NCBI GenBank assembly: GCA_003024785.1 | Contig: PUQB01000307.1 | Location: 186,001-250,000, forward strand | Origin: Selaginella tamariscina | Lineage: Eukaryota > Streptophyta > Lycopodiopsida > Selaginellales > Selaginellaceae | Direction: 5' to 3' | DNA: 64,000 bases | Shown here: in pieces, positions 28,280 through 39,839 of the stretch | Position numbering within the stretch: position 1 is the stretch's first letter | Layout of the letters: each line of letters opens with the position of its first letter | Position numbers and translations under genes: made by a program | Notes under the pieces: model-generated | Database searches by the model: none | What the model saw: only the letters and a program-made list of their open reading frames with translations | Told to the model about the DNA's origin: nothing

Positions 28280-29040
28280 ACTGATGGGTGGGATTAATCC
28301 CGCCCATGACTCCCTCCGACGAGGAATGATGGGCAGGATTAATCCGCTGCCAACTGTACCCCTTTGGAGTGAGCCAGCGGGATTAATCCCGCCGACGAAG
28401 CTGCCCCTTCGGAGAGACTTGGCGGGATTAATCCCGCTGCTAATTCCCACCGCGATGAAGAATCAGCGGGATTAATCCCGCCATCGGATCTTCCTCATCG
28501 GAGAGAGGTGGGATTAATCCCGCCACGGACTCCCTCCGACAAGGAAGAAGCGGCGGGATTAATCCCGCCCCCAGATCTTCCTCGTCGGAGATAGGCAACG
28601 GAATTAATCCTGCCGCAAATCCCTCCGACGAGGAAGAGGGGGTAGGATTAATCCCGTCCACAACTCTGACGACGGGGAATAGGCTGCGAGATTAATCCGC
28701 CCACAACTCTCTCCGAAGCTATGATTTCAAAAAAGATCTCGGGATGAATCCTGCCCACAAATATTTAAAACATGGAAGTGGTGGTGAGATTAATCCCGCC
28801 ACACCTTCTCTACCTCCTAAAATGGTTGGCGAGATTAATCCTGTAGATAACTCTTCTAATAAATTCATGTAACTCTTATCAGTTGAGAGAGTTATCGGCG
28901 GGATTAATCCTGCCGCTCTTTTAAAAGGCGGAGAAGCATTGCCGGACTAATTTTGCCATAACTATTAAAGAGATGGTGGTGGGATTAATCCTGCCACCTC
29001 TTCGAAAGGCAAAAAAAATGGCCAGATTATCTCGCCGCCC
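28280..29040. repeat. Palindrome array 1: about 17 copies of GGCGGGATTAATCCCGCC
   Basis: Copies of the 18-bp palindrome, perfect or with a few changes, occur near 28293, 28335, 28378, 28422, 28466, 28509, 28553, 28600, 28643, 28687, 28740, 28785, 28829, 28898, 28943, 28978 and 29015. Spacing is mostly 42-45 bp. Spacers carry a second palindromic theme (TCCGACGAGGA and its complement TCCTCGTCGGA). Copies decay towards the right. The array lies 140 bp upstream of the DUF7869-like gene. Open frames through it encode GGINPA or AGLIPP on both strands and are not genes. Confidence 0.92.
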
Positions 29041-29213
29041 GGCTAACCGAGAATATTAAGTTAGAAGTATATTTAAATGGAATAAATCCCTAACAGAATA
29101 TATTGTAATCCTAATGCATTCCTAAACCCCTAAATTGTAAAATTTGAGAGAGAATGTAAGAGAGTGAATCTTTATAAATATATCTAAATTTGTTTATAAT
29201 ACTTGTAAACAGC

Positions 29214-30916
29214 TGTCATAGTTTTTACTATGACTCCTCTTTACTTTGGATGTTGACTGTTGTTACCTACTATACTATATTGACAAGTCTTAGATGTAGT
29301 GAGAAACAGCCCCGCTTAATGCACTTAGGTGTTTAGGGATAGTCGGTCGGCTGTCCTTAGATATCGCGAAACTCTTAATCGAAGGTAGCACTTACCTTTT
29401 AGAAAACTCTTACCCTCATTTTTCGTGTCCCAGTTGGATTAATGGCTAGTTCCGGTGAGTTCGGCATGTCGGATATGCTTAGAAATACCCCAAGTTGACA
29501 AGTTAGGGTTTAGGGGTTGATGGATAACTCACCAAGTATGTTCCCTTTGGGAATGAGATTTCAGTGCTAGCCCACTTATGTAAATAGGAAAACAGGGGGG
29601 GCTCTATCACATAAATAAAAGTAGTATATAGGAGTGAGGGTTCCTGGGTTCATGACTGAGCTCGTTACTCTTCTCCCAGTGCAAGCTTTAGCTTGTGTCG
29701 TCAAGGCACAACCCTCTGTTGTGCCGCCCTAACTTCCAGTTGCTAGGGGTACGTCCCACCTTCGAGGTAGCTTACCCTTAACGTTGGCAAATCCATGCCT
29801 GGGAGGTCTTGTGAGAATGCACGTTCCAAGATGCAGAGGTAGAGGCTTGTCTCCAGCCTCCTCCTCCATGTCAAGCTAGGTGTAGCATCACGACCAAGCA
29901 AGGCACATCCGTGTCCTTGTCCAACTGTGGGCGTGGGATCTTGTTTGACAGGTTCACATTACCAGTTCCTGAGGGTTCACTAAGGGTTTCTAGAGTTGGC
30001 ATTTAGGAGCCACGTTTGTGGCACTTGGTGCAACTCTTGAATCTAAGGGCTATGGTATGATAGCCCACATCGAGGGAGGCAGTGTCACATGGAGATGTGA
30101 CACTGGGCTAAACGTCACATGGTACAACGCTCGAGGCACGCCCTTAGGTTATGTCATAGGCTTGTCGCCAAAGGGTTGGATACTTTAGCAAACAGACATG
30201 CTTGTGCTTACACTAGGGTGCTAAGCCTTGGGCATTCGCTCAAGGGAGGTTAGGTCTCATAACTATGTGTGCTTTGGCACACTTGGCTAGGGGAGTGTTC
30301 TCCTTGGAATTCAAGGGTTGAACAACCTAAGCATGTTAGCAGGAGCCCTTTCGTGAGGCACTCGCAAGGTCATGTGCTTAGGGTTATCCCAAACCTAGCC
30401 TTAGGGAGTTTGCTTAGCAGAACACTCGTGTCCGCCTACGGCGCACACTCGTGTCCTTACTAAGTACTAGCCTAGGTCTAGGGTATGACTTGGCCACTCA
30501 AACCCTTAGGGGTTAGTCATGGTTTAGGGTACCCCTTGTCCTAAAGGGGTTGTACTCCCAGATAAGGGTGATTTCTTAAGGGGTAAGTGACGATGCCTTA
30601 GCTCTGTTATGAGGGTATGTGTGGAACACACGTCTCCTTGATGAGGGTTAGGGCATGAGCCTGTCTAGGTCTTCTAGGGCAAGACCCTAAGTCAACTAGG
30701 GTTATCCCTCAAGGGTTTTGGGGGTAGACACTCTAGGGAGACTTAGGCTAAACCCTAAGTCAACTAGGGTTATCCCTCAAGGGTTTTGGGGGCAGACATT
30801 CTAGGGAGACTTAAGCTAAACCCTAAGTCTCATGTCCACTTGGGCATTAGAGTTTAACCCTAGGGGTCGTTGGGTTGTTTTGGGAAACTTAGCATTGCTC
30901 ACACAGGGTGATGACA
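29214..30916 (+). mobile_element. 1.7 kb LTR plus primer-binding region, inserted in the 15.6 kb element
   Basis: Starts TGTCATAG and ends ATGACA. Same family as 11860-14585 but with the 1.1 kb unit present once. Homology to the other copy continues about 25 bp past the end (GGCCACC, GCAGCCACGTG), so this is a 5' LTR with a truncated internal region rather than a clean solo LTR. The flanks (ACAGC left, CGAAT right) give no target duplication, in agreement with truncation. A short duplicated block (CCCTAAGTCAACTAGGGTTATCCCTCAAGGG-like) occurs at 30688-30715 and 30752-30783. Region 29041-29213 is plain AT-rich DNA. Confidence 0.7.
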
Positions 30917-30941
30917 CGAATGGCCACCTAGCAGCCACGTG

Positions 30942-31360
30942 TTGCAATTTAATGTCACTCCTGAGCTGATCACTAAGAAGAACAAAGAAAATCTGAAAAG
31001 TGAAAAATAAAGAAATGAAGAAACTTTATCGGAGAAAGAACCAGATCTGAATTTGAATAGGAAATTAAATGCATTTTCAAATTTACATGTCAGACCGACA
31101 ATACTTATGTCAGAAATTCGAAATTTTTGAAAATAACAAAAAGAAAATTTAAGATGAATTGAAACAAATAACCGACAGTCTGACATATATACTCTCTAAT
31201 TCTAATGAGTGTTTTAAAATTGCATTTAAAGTTGTTTAAATTACGAAATTTTTGTAATTATTCTATATTCTTAATATTCAAGTATATATTATTAAGTTTA
31301 TATTTATATATATATATATACTAATCCAATAAATAAATTGAAATATTATTATGTATCATT
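30942..31360. other. Non-coding stretch after the LTR
   Basis: AT-rich with a TATATA run at 31305. A 95-codon minus-strand open frame (31186-30899) is Phe/Ser-rich and has no recognisable domain. Nothing else is visible. Confidence 0.4.
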
Positions 31361-31364
31361 TAAA

Positions 31365-32060
31365 ATATTCATAGTCTGTTTATTATTATTTTTTCTTAAT
31401 TACTCGAGTAATTAATTTACATTTCCTACTATTAATGGGATATTCTTTATTATTTTCTTAATATTCAAAGAATATTCCAGTATTAAACCTGATTATCATA
31501 ATTAAATTAGTCTTATTCTTAATTATCTCAGTAATTATTCTACATTTGTAATATAATGGATTTTCTCAATTAATTTGTTATTATTTCAAGAATATTCCTA
31601 TGTTAAACCTTATTATCAATATTAAATTAATATATATTATTAAAACTATATATGACTATATATTAGATAAAATGATGTATTATTATGTATATTTAAAATA
31701 TGTTCATAGTGTGTATATTAATATCATTTTCTTAATTACTTGAGTAATTAATCTTCTTTATATTAATGGGATATTCTTATTATTTTCTTATTATTCCAAG
31801 AATATTTCAATATTAAACATGATTATCATAATTAATTTAGTTAATTATTTCAGTACTTAATCTACATTGTATATATTAATGGGATTTTCTCAATTAATTT
31901 CTTATTATTTCAAATATTCCAATGTTAAACCTTATTATCAATATTAAATTAATATTATATTAAAACTATATATGGCTATATATTAAATAAAATCATATTA
32001 TTATGTATAATTTAAATATGTTCATAGTTGTTTATTAATATTATTTTTCTTAATTATTCG
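31365..32060. repeat. AT-rich tandem repeat, unit about 330 bp
   Basis: The block ATTCATAGT..TTATTA..TTTTCTTAATTACT-AGTAATTAAT..TTAATGGGATATTCTT recurs at about 31365, 31700 and 32020. Within each unit a shorter version (AAGAATATTCC, TTAAACCT-ATTATCA) is itself doubled. About two full units and a partial third. Confidence 0.7.
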
Positions 32061-32264
32061 ATGTTTGTTTTGCACACATATATAAACACAATCATAAATT
32101 TATATATACACGTGCACCGCATTAAAAGTACTTACAGAGACAATATGCACACACATGCACATTGCCCTAAACCAAACTTGAGAAATTATATGTTGCTTCT
32201 TATTGAAAAACATCATGTTCAACGCATGTATGATTTATATGTATCAGTCTATGTGTATATAACA

Positions 32265-32960
32265 TATTGAATTTACACATGTAATATATATGTATGTCTG
32301 TGTGTATACATGTGTGTATGTATATATGTTACTAATATATGCAATGTGTACGATTTTCATTTGTTAACACTCTCTCTTCCTCATACATACATAGTGTCAC
32401 ATGCATAATCCCCTTTCATACATACACATCATGCATGATCATGATCCATAATATGTAGCCTGTCTCTTTCTCTACAAACACCATGCATGATCCATAATAT
32501 GTACTGATGTTACAATATTATGTACTATGTATGTATATCTGTTATATATGTGTATGTATATATGTGTACTAATATATGCAATGCATACAAAATTAATTTT
32601 TTAACACTCACTCCTCTCATACATACAACCATACATGATCCATCATAACCCTAAACCCTAAACCCTATGTAACACATTGAATTTACACATGTAATATGTA
32701 TGTATGTCTATGTGTATACACGTGTGTATGTATATATGTGTACTAATATATGCAATGTGTATGAATTTAATTTGTCAACATTCTCTCTTTTCTCTCATAC
32801 ATACACACCATGCATGATCCATGTTAATATGTACTGTCTCTCTTCTCTCAAACATACACACCATGCATGATCTATAATATGTATTGTCTCTCTTCTCTCA
32901 TACATACACACCATGCATGATCCATAATATGTACTATGTCTCTTAATATTAATATGTACA
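32265..32960. repeat. Tandem TG/TA-rich repeats including an interstitial telomere-like repeat
   Basis: A unit beginning ACA-ATTGAATTTACACATGTAATAT and running through TGTATGTCTGTGTGTATACATG to a CATGCATGATC block occurs at about 32265 and 32667, with partial copies between. From 32795 to 32945 a 48-60 bp unit (TCTCATACATACACACCATGCATGATCC-type) is repeated about three times. At 32647-32666 there are nearly three copies of the plant telomere unit CCCTAAA. Confidence 0.75.
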
Positions 32961-33239
32961 TATGTATGTATGTTTATGTGTATAATAATGTGTGTATATA
33001 TGTATCGCTGCACATGAAACTTTAACATTCTCATGGACACACACATGTTAAACCCCTGCATGATTTTATTCTTGGGGTGTATGTGATACACCCACGCACA
33101 CACACACATTGATAATATAATGAAAGAATATTTGTTTAGGGCGAATCTCTTTTTAAGGTTTAAGTATATTCTTAAAAGGAATATTCAATTAAGGTTAATA
33201 ATATTCTATTTCTTTTAGGTTTAGGTATATTCCTAGGGT

Positions 33240-33473
33240 TTCAAGAAGTAAGGCGGCAGAGGCGCGGCTGTGAGATCTCTCTCTCACACACAGGTGAGAT
33301 CTCTCTCTCTCTCTCACGCACATTCCTGAGTTTATTTATTTATTTTTATTCACATATATATTTATATGTTGTGTATCTTAATAATATAATTTAAATCTCT
33401 ATCTCTCGCACACACACGCACACTCGTATACATATACACACAAGATATATATATATATATTATATATATATAT

Positions 33474-33513
<40 letters not shown>

Positions 33514-33737
33514 GTGTTTGTGTTGTGTATAATTTTATTAATTTATTAATTTTATCTCTTGCACATGCACACACACTCCTGTTTATTTGTATGATTTTAT
33601 TTGTTTCACTCACACACACATACTCACGATATACATATACACACACACACACATATATATATACATACATATATTATGTGTACCAGTATCTGTATAATTC
33701 TTTTTATTTATCTATCTCTTGCCACACACGCACATCC

Positions 33738-33814
<77 letters not shown>

Positions 33815-34245
33815 TTGTATTAATTTTATTGATTTGTTAATTGTATCTCTCGCACACAACGCACACTCCTGTATATATATGTGTGTGTGTGTGTGTTGTT
33901 TTCTGTATGATTTTATTTTTTCACACACGCATACACACGATATACATATACACACACACATATATATTACCTATGTACATATATACATACATATATTATG
34001 TGTACCAGTATCTGTATAATTTTATTTATTTATTTATCTCTCGCACACACACGCACACTCCTGTATATACATATACATAAATATACATAATATACATAAT
34101 ATACATATACATATACATATATATATACATATATATGTGTGTGTATGTGTGTGTGTATGTGTCAGTATAATTTTATCAAATTTGTCTATCTCTGGCACAC
34201 ACACGCACTCTCCTACATACACATATACATATAGATATATATATG
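33240..34245. repeat. Satellite built from microsatellites, unit about 170-200 bp
   Basis: The series TATCTCTCGCACACACGCACACTCCTGTATA, a TG tract, GTATGATTTTATT, CACACACGATATACATATACAC and TATTATGTGTACCAGTATCTG is repeated about five or six times with differing tract lengths. Pure TG tracts are at 33475-33512 and 33782-33812. It explains several long Cys/Val- and His/Thr-rich open frames. Confidence 0.85.
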
Positions 34246-34249
34246 TGTG

Positions 34250-35135
34250 TAGCGGCGGGATTAATCCCGCCGCCCTTCAGGCAGGCTATTTAGTTAGCCT
34301 CATGAGCGGCGGGATTAATCTCGCCGCCTATGCATGCTCTGCACGGAATTTGGCGGATTTATTCTGCTGCTAATGGCCTGTTCAAAGGGTCTAGGTGGCG
34401 GGATTATCCCGCTGGATTCCGCGCAGGGCATGGGCATCTGGCAGGATTAATCCCGCCGCCCATGGCCTACATGTTGGGCCTAGACGGCGGGATTAATCCA
34501 TCGCGTACGCATGCCTTGCGCGGAATCTGGCGGGATTTATCCCGCCGCCAAAGGCCTGTCTGAAGGGCCTAGGCAACGGGATTAATCCCGCCGAATTCCG
34601 CACAGGGCATGGGAGTGCGGCGGGATTAATCCCGCCGAATTCCACAAGGCATGCATGGGCGGCGGGATTAATCCGCCGAACACCCATGCCATGTGCGAAA
34701 TCCGACGAGATTAATCCGCGCACATGCCTGCGGGAAGGGCCTGGGCGACAGGATTAATCACGCCGAGCCTTCAATGCATGGTGGAGGGATGAATCCCGCC
34801 ACCCTTCTTTTTTCCTCCATTGGTGAGTCGGACCAATCCCAAACGTTTCTGTCTGAGACGAAGAAGGTTTATAACATACCAATGGAGGGGACTGAAAAGG
34901 GTGGCGAGATTCATTTCACCATCTCTTACATGGTGAGCGAGATTAATCCCGCCGCCTTTCTGGAGCCCCTGAAGGGGTGTGGCCAAATAAATCCTGCCCA
35001 ATTCTTTCTGAGATTGAGAAGGGTGGCGGGATTAATCCCGCACACCCTTTCAAGGCCTCTAAAAAGGTGGCGAGATTAATCCCGCCCACTCTTTCAGGAG
35101 CATTGAAGGGGTGGCGAGATTAATCCCGCGCACCT
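34250..35135. repeat. Palindrome array 2: about 19 copies of GGCGGGATTAATCCCGCC
   Basis: Copies near 34255, 34309, 34354, 34398, 34441, 34486, 34529, 34576, 34620, 34662, 34706, 34748, 34788, 34905, 34937, 34983, 35027, 35068 and 35113, mostly 42-45 bp apart. In the left half the spacers alternate between GCATGC..GCGCGGAAT and GGCCTG..AAGGGCCTAGG types and their complements. In the right half they resemble those at the far end of array 1 (CTTTC..GGGG). Core palindrome conserved, spacers diverged but patterned. The array lies about 300 bp upstream of the methyltransferase-like gene. Confidence 0.92.
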
Positions 35136-35245
35136 TCCATGTGAATATATATGTGTATTAGTATATATAAGTTGCATATCTCATTTTATTTACTTTTATC
35201 ATCTTATCATAATATTTCAAGTAAAACTAGGAATCTATATAAAAT

Positions 35246-35326
35246 TGTCCAAAGCTCACATTTGTGGTGGTTTAAAAACAAAATGTTATCTTTCTTTTGC
35301 ACTAGCACAAATGTGAGCTTTGGACA
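35246..35326. ncRNA. Perfect 21-bp stem hairpin (possible small-RNA precursor or regulatory stem-loop)
   Basis: TGTCCAAAGCTCACATTTGTG at 35246-35266 (21 nt, shown here as seen without its partner) is perfectly complementary to 35306-35326, with a 39-nt loop. The perfect stem of miRNA-like length stands out in otherwise degenerate surroundings, between palindrome array 2 and the first exon of the methyltransferase-like gene. It could be a small-RNA hairpin, a young inverted duplication or a transcript stem-loop. Expression cannot be judged. Confidence 0.4.
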
Positions 35327-35431
35327 GTTAATTCCGTCCACTTTTCTCTGTGTATTATTTTTGTATATTCGGGTTTATACAAGTGTGTGTGCGTTTTTAT
35401 ATGATTTGTATTCATAGTGTATTATTTGCAG

Positions 35432-38400
35432 AAGGACGATTTAATTAAACAAGGAGATCAAGTCATTAGTATAGAGTCGTCGTCAACTTCTGGGTAAGAA
35501 TTAAAATAAATCTGTATACTCATATATGTGCTTAAAGAAATAATCGTTTTTGTATTCAGATGTGGAATTGAGGTGACATTAAAGATGAGAGCAGGAGAAG
35601 AGATGGGCAAGGGGATTCTGGAATTAACTTGGCCATATTTCAAAACTAAACGGGAAGCGCATTGGAACAACCATGGTTGCTATCAACTAACCTTTGTCAC
35701 ATCACATGGACAAGCAAAACAATGGAAAGTGGGTATGTTAGTCAAGCATCCAAAAGCATGCTGTGAACCCAAATTGAACGATGCTCAACACATATGCCTT
35801 GTTCCATCTAATGTCATGTTCTCGGATCCAGAGGTCGCCATTTACAACATTAATTTCGGGTGGTCTTGTCGACTCATGAATAATGACGTTCACGTCTTCA
35901 CTAATGATGTTGACCATTGGAGTTCTTCTTCAACTCAACGAAAGCCCATCTATGGAGGGATCCAACTGGATGTCTACTTCGAAGATCTTCATACTCATCG
36001 AATAAGTGTATTCTCAGTAGAGATTGCTTCACAATACAGAAAATTCACAAGTGGAGCAATCATCCTCTTCACATTGAAGAAGAACACAACGACATCATAA
36101 GGAGATTGAGAGGGTGGCTCGGTCTCAGGTTCTTTACATCACGTTCAATTTACTTAGAAAATTTTGGGAGCTGGAAGAGTGTGTCGAAAACATTAGAACA
36201 ACATTCAATCGGGGATCACACATGTTGATTTAGATCGTAGAAGAAAATCCTCGATCGTTTTGTCAATTGCACCTGTGGCATCCCATGTTACAATAAGCCA
36301 CAAGGAAATGATGTTGAATGATAGGATTTACAAGTGTAGGGTTAAGTATTGCAGCGTGAAGCCCAACTTCAAACTTCAATTACAGGCCACTCAATCAAGA
36401 ACGTGTAGCTGAGCTCATGGAGAAGATGAAGGACAACAATTCTTATACTGTTTCACATATAATGCTGTTTGTGTCCATACTACGAGAGAACAAAGGTGCT
36501 GACAAAATGTGGATCTCAACACTAAACAAATGAGGAAGATTCAGACGGAGAATAGAAATCATATCAAGTACTACATCATTATTGGCTAGCACACAATAAT
36601 GGTAGCCCAATGACTTCTCGAGGAACACAACAAAGAAAGTACCATAATTTATCGGCGGAATGGGATGCGCAGACACCAACCACTACAACAGCAAAATATG
36701 GAGAAGTTCAAACACACGCGAGCCGTGTGGGAATTCTCTTCAGCGACCACAAAGAGCTATCATAGGGAATACACAATCTGTGGACTACTGGGTAAGCAAA
36801 TTGTTTGGGTGGGATTTATCTTGCCAATATATTAATTCTGTCTTTTTTTTTTCCAGAAAGTTGAAGAAATTGTAGCAGTTGATTTTGCCAGGTGGGTGAG
36901 AAGGAAACATCCTTTTGATGATGTGATTTCTTGTCTCGAGGATGGGATCTTTGCCAAATGGTTGGGGATTATGGAATCCTTTGCAAAGGAATACTGAAAG
37001 AAGAAGCAGACAAGTGAAGGGAGCCCTCAGAAAGTCTGCAAAGAAACCCAGTAAGACGCCGAAGGCTAAGTCTGTTCAAATAAAGGATGTAGACAACGAT
37101 TTCAAGCTCACATGGTTGAAGCCTTTAAATGGAACAACGATGGAGGAGATGGAAGTCTTGGCTGATTTGGTGATTGATGGCAAATTACAGATTAACAACA
37201 GCAGCCCCACCTCTCCTTTTCATCTCAAGGCAATGGAGTTGAAGACGGTCAGGCACTTCAAGGAGTGGTTGGGAATACACTGCCACAAACTGGGTTGGAC
37301 CTCGGCTTCAACATATGAAGAGGTCAGCAAATATTTGCATGTGACAAACGATGATATGCTTGTCGAATGGGTGAATCAATCGGAAGATCTGGGCAAGAAT
37401 CTATTGCACGCCAACGCCAAAAAGGAGAACATTGGATGACGCCTTCTCTTATGGCAGTCCTTCAGCAGGAGAACCGAGTTGAACCTTATAAAGGAGGATG
37501 CTACGAATCACGACAAGCCCTACAGATGTTTGTTGTTGGATTCGGAGACTTTATGGGGTACCATCACTGCTTGTAGGAAACCGTTTCAATTGTTCGTGAT
37601 GGATCGGGGGTGTCAAAAAATCCTTCGACAGACAGGACACTAGAGGATTTGGTGGAGAAACTTAGCCGTGCAAGCATGTACAAAGAAGGTATTTATTATT
37701 GAATTCATACTTGCACTCTTGACTGATATCTACTTTTCAGGTATTTATTTCTTGATTCTTGCTCATGTCACCGATACCTTTGCCTTCGCCTTTGCCAAGA
37801 GAATAAACATCGTTGGACAGGATTTTATATGAATGATGCTGATCCGAAGTGCATTGATTCGGTTGTTCACTTGGTTGTTAGGAATGCGCCAAACAATTTC
37901 AAACTTCCAAATGACTGGCCAGGCATCTGTTTGCACTCCAACGGCCCTGAACCTCCATCCGATACACCGATAGCTAGAGTGACGTATTCGGCAATGTACG
38001 TTATCCAAACATTACAAGTCAAGCGGCACGGAGCATCGTCAACTTGATCAGGGGTCCTCACAGTGATGCGTGGGTTTTTGACTACTGCACTAGGGGGTCC
38101 GTCTTGAAGGAGTGTTACCTTCGGATACATGTGTGTTTGCCGTTGAAAAGGATAAGACCATGGTTGAGGACCTGAACAAGTGGATAGAGAGGTTCTCAAC
38201 TGACTACCCCAACAAACCCATAAGGAGTATTTGAGAAAGTTCCCTCCGATAAGTGCGATAGCTCTGAAGACGAATCTGGTTCAATGTCGGAGTCTGAGGA
38301 CGAACTTCAATCAGATATTAGACCGGAAGTTATCTCGAGGAGTACAGAACATTCACACACTCCATTACCCATGGAAACATCAAAAGAAGATACAAAGATC

Positions 38401-38472
38401 TTGAACCATCTCACAAGCGGCTTAGACCTTCTTCGCCTCACTCAGAAGGTAATAGCGAAGAAGAATTGTTAA
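35432..38472 (+). CDS. Multi-exon gene of the 15.6 kb element; 3' half resembles a beta-class DNA methyltransferase
   Basis: First visible exon 35432 to about 35492, then 35560-36230. These read GKGILELTWPYFKTKREAHW and FGWSCRLMNNDVHVF, which I do not recognise. At 36382-36470 RPLNQERVAELMEKMKDNN weakly recalls a ParB-like start. Exon from 36857: VEEIVAVDFARWVRRKHPFDD, then a Lys-rich linker and KTVRHFKEWLG (to 37437). About 37500-37690 gives PYRCLLLDSETLWG and FQLFVMD, a possible but incomplete motif IV. After an intron (to 37739): YFLILAHVTDTFAFAFAKR, APNNFKLPNDWPG, TYSAMYVIQTLQ and WVFDYCTRGSVLKECYL followed by CVFAVEKDKTMVEDLNKW. The last two look like motif I (VLDPFxGSGT..) and the following acidic ligand (GxExD). 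Motif IV before motif I is the beta-class order found in ParB-linked bacterial and phage methylases. An acidic tail ends at 38472. Several frameshifts mean it may be inactive. The start codon was not identified. Confidence 0.4.
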
Positions 38473-38725
38473 TGAGTTCTTAGAGTGACGAATAGTTGTA
38501 AATGAGTGTAACATAAGGCATTTTTGTATATTTTTTATATTTGTACAGAAAATAAATTCTCAAGGATTAATGAAGCTTTTAGTTCAAACATGGGTCACAC
38601 ATTAACAAGGTAAATAATATACCTTGATAATTTTAAGGTCAGCTAATTATCATTTTGCAGATGTAATGAAACATTGAGAACATGGATTTTCAGCATTGTG
38701 CAGGTAAGAGATTTGGCGAAATTTC

Positions 38726-39655
38726 TTGTGCCACATGTCAATGACAGAGTTCATGCAGGAAATGGATAATAATGCAGCTCAAAACATCGTTACCATGGGG
38801 CCACTTCAGTTTTTTCATCATCATTTTTATTGGCTTCAGTTCCGAAATCAATTTCTTCAGCATGCAATATCTGAATCTTGTAAGGATGATGTACAATTAA
38901 ATGATGAAGGGATAGGCAACGAGATAGTGCAAGATAAATGTGAAAGGGAGCAAACAAGTGATTTGCAAAGTATTCAAGAGGCAACGCTATCCATGTTACT
39001 CATGGCCATATTGTGTTGTTGGATGTCAATGGTGTTCTGCTTCATCGACAAAGGCCCGAGGATAGGAAAAAAGAAATCAAACAAGGAGATTTCATTCCTT
39101 GTCATGGTAAATTTCGATATGATATTATTTTTCGTCCAGGGTTGGATCGTCTCTTTCAAAAGCTTAAGGAGATGGGTGCGCTTGTGGGGATTTGGTCATG
39201 CATGCAGATTCAAACTTAACACCGCTGTTTGCTTAAGAAACATTGTAGTGTTGCAGAAGAGGTGATTCGTAAAGATTGGATTTTTGACCACGATATGTTT
39301 ATAAACCTCTCGAATTTCACAATATAAAAAGGAAAGCAAGCCATACTTCTTCAAGAATGAAAGAATAATTGGGACTCATGGGGAGATCAGTCGCTTAAGG
39401 ATAAAGAACGCACAGATTAGTGGTAGACGACTCTCCTCAGAAGGCTATGCTCAACCAAAACATTGCTTGTATTCATCCAATCACTTTCGATCCATATTCT
39501 GATACCGATATCATGGATGAGCTAGTGAACTACTTGGATACGTGCCTCAGAAAGAAGAATCTCGAAAATTTTTGTGAGCAGTATCCACCGTATCAACATT
39601 TCCTGAAGCTTTTCTTTCTCGTGATTTTGAATTTTATAAAATGAAGGATAGCAAC
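38726..39655 (+). CDS. FCP1/NIF-type HAD phosphatase-like gene (frameshifted)
   Basis: An N-terminal region of about 90 residues (MSMTEFMQEMDNNAAQNIV) is followed, one base out of frame, by HIVLLDVNGVLLHRQRP (39000-39060), the HAD nucleophile motif I in the DxNGxL form used by FCP1/NIF phosphatases. FRPGLDRLFQKLKEMGALVG and IWSCM follow (motif II region, WSxxM). After further indels come KHCSVAEEVI and KDWIFDHDM, then VVDDSPQKAMLNQN (39423-39465), which is motif IV (VDDSP). The tail includes YPPYQHFLKLF. Members of this family dephosphorylate Ser/Thr in proteins such as RNA polymerase II. At least three frame breaks suggest either errors or decay. It is the last gene before the right end of the element. 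Confidence 0.6.
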
Positions 39656-39839
39656 CGGGCGCTTTATAATATTATTCTTAAGGAACGTCATTTTTAGATG
39701 AGCCTTTATGCAGACCTTCTCTTATCACATCTTATGTATTAACAAGGATGGCAACTCCCAATTGCATTCGTGAGAGTGTTAAGTGGTGGCAACAACATCA
39801 AGATATTGACCAAAATGATTCGATTAATCCAAAATGAGA

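Noticed and set aside
29214-30916. Solo LTR
   Set aside because: Homology continues past the LTR end into the primer-binding region and no flanking duplication exists, so a truncated element is a better description.
33362-34222. Long Cys/Val and His/Thr open frames on both strands
   Set aside because: Produced by TG and CA microsatellites of the satellite region.
34330-35079. Open frames with repeated GGINPA or AGLIPP peptides
   Set aside because: An 18-bp palindrome divisible by three gives the same peptide on both strands. No splice sites, start context or other coding signs.
28280-35135. CRISPR-like appearance of the palindrome arrays
   Set aside because: Repeat-spacer spacing is regular, but spacers are related to each other, repeats decay, the genome is a plant nuclear one and no cas genes are present.
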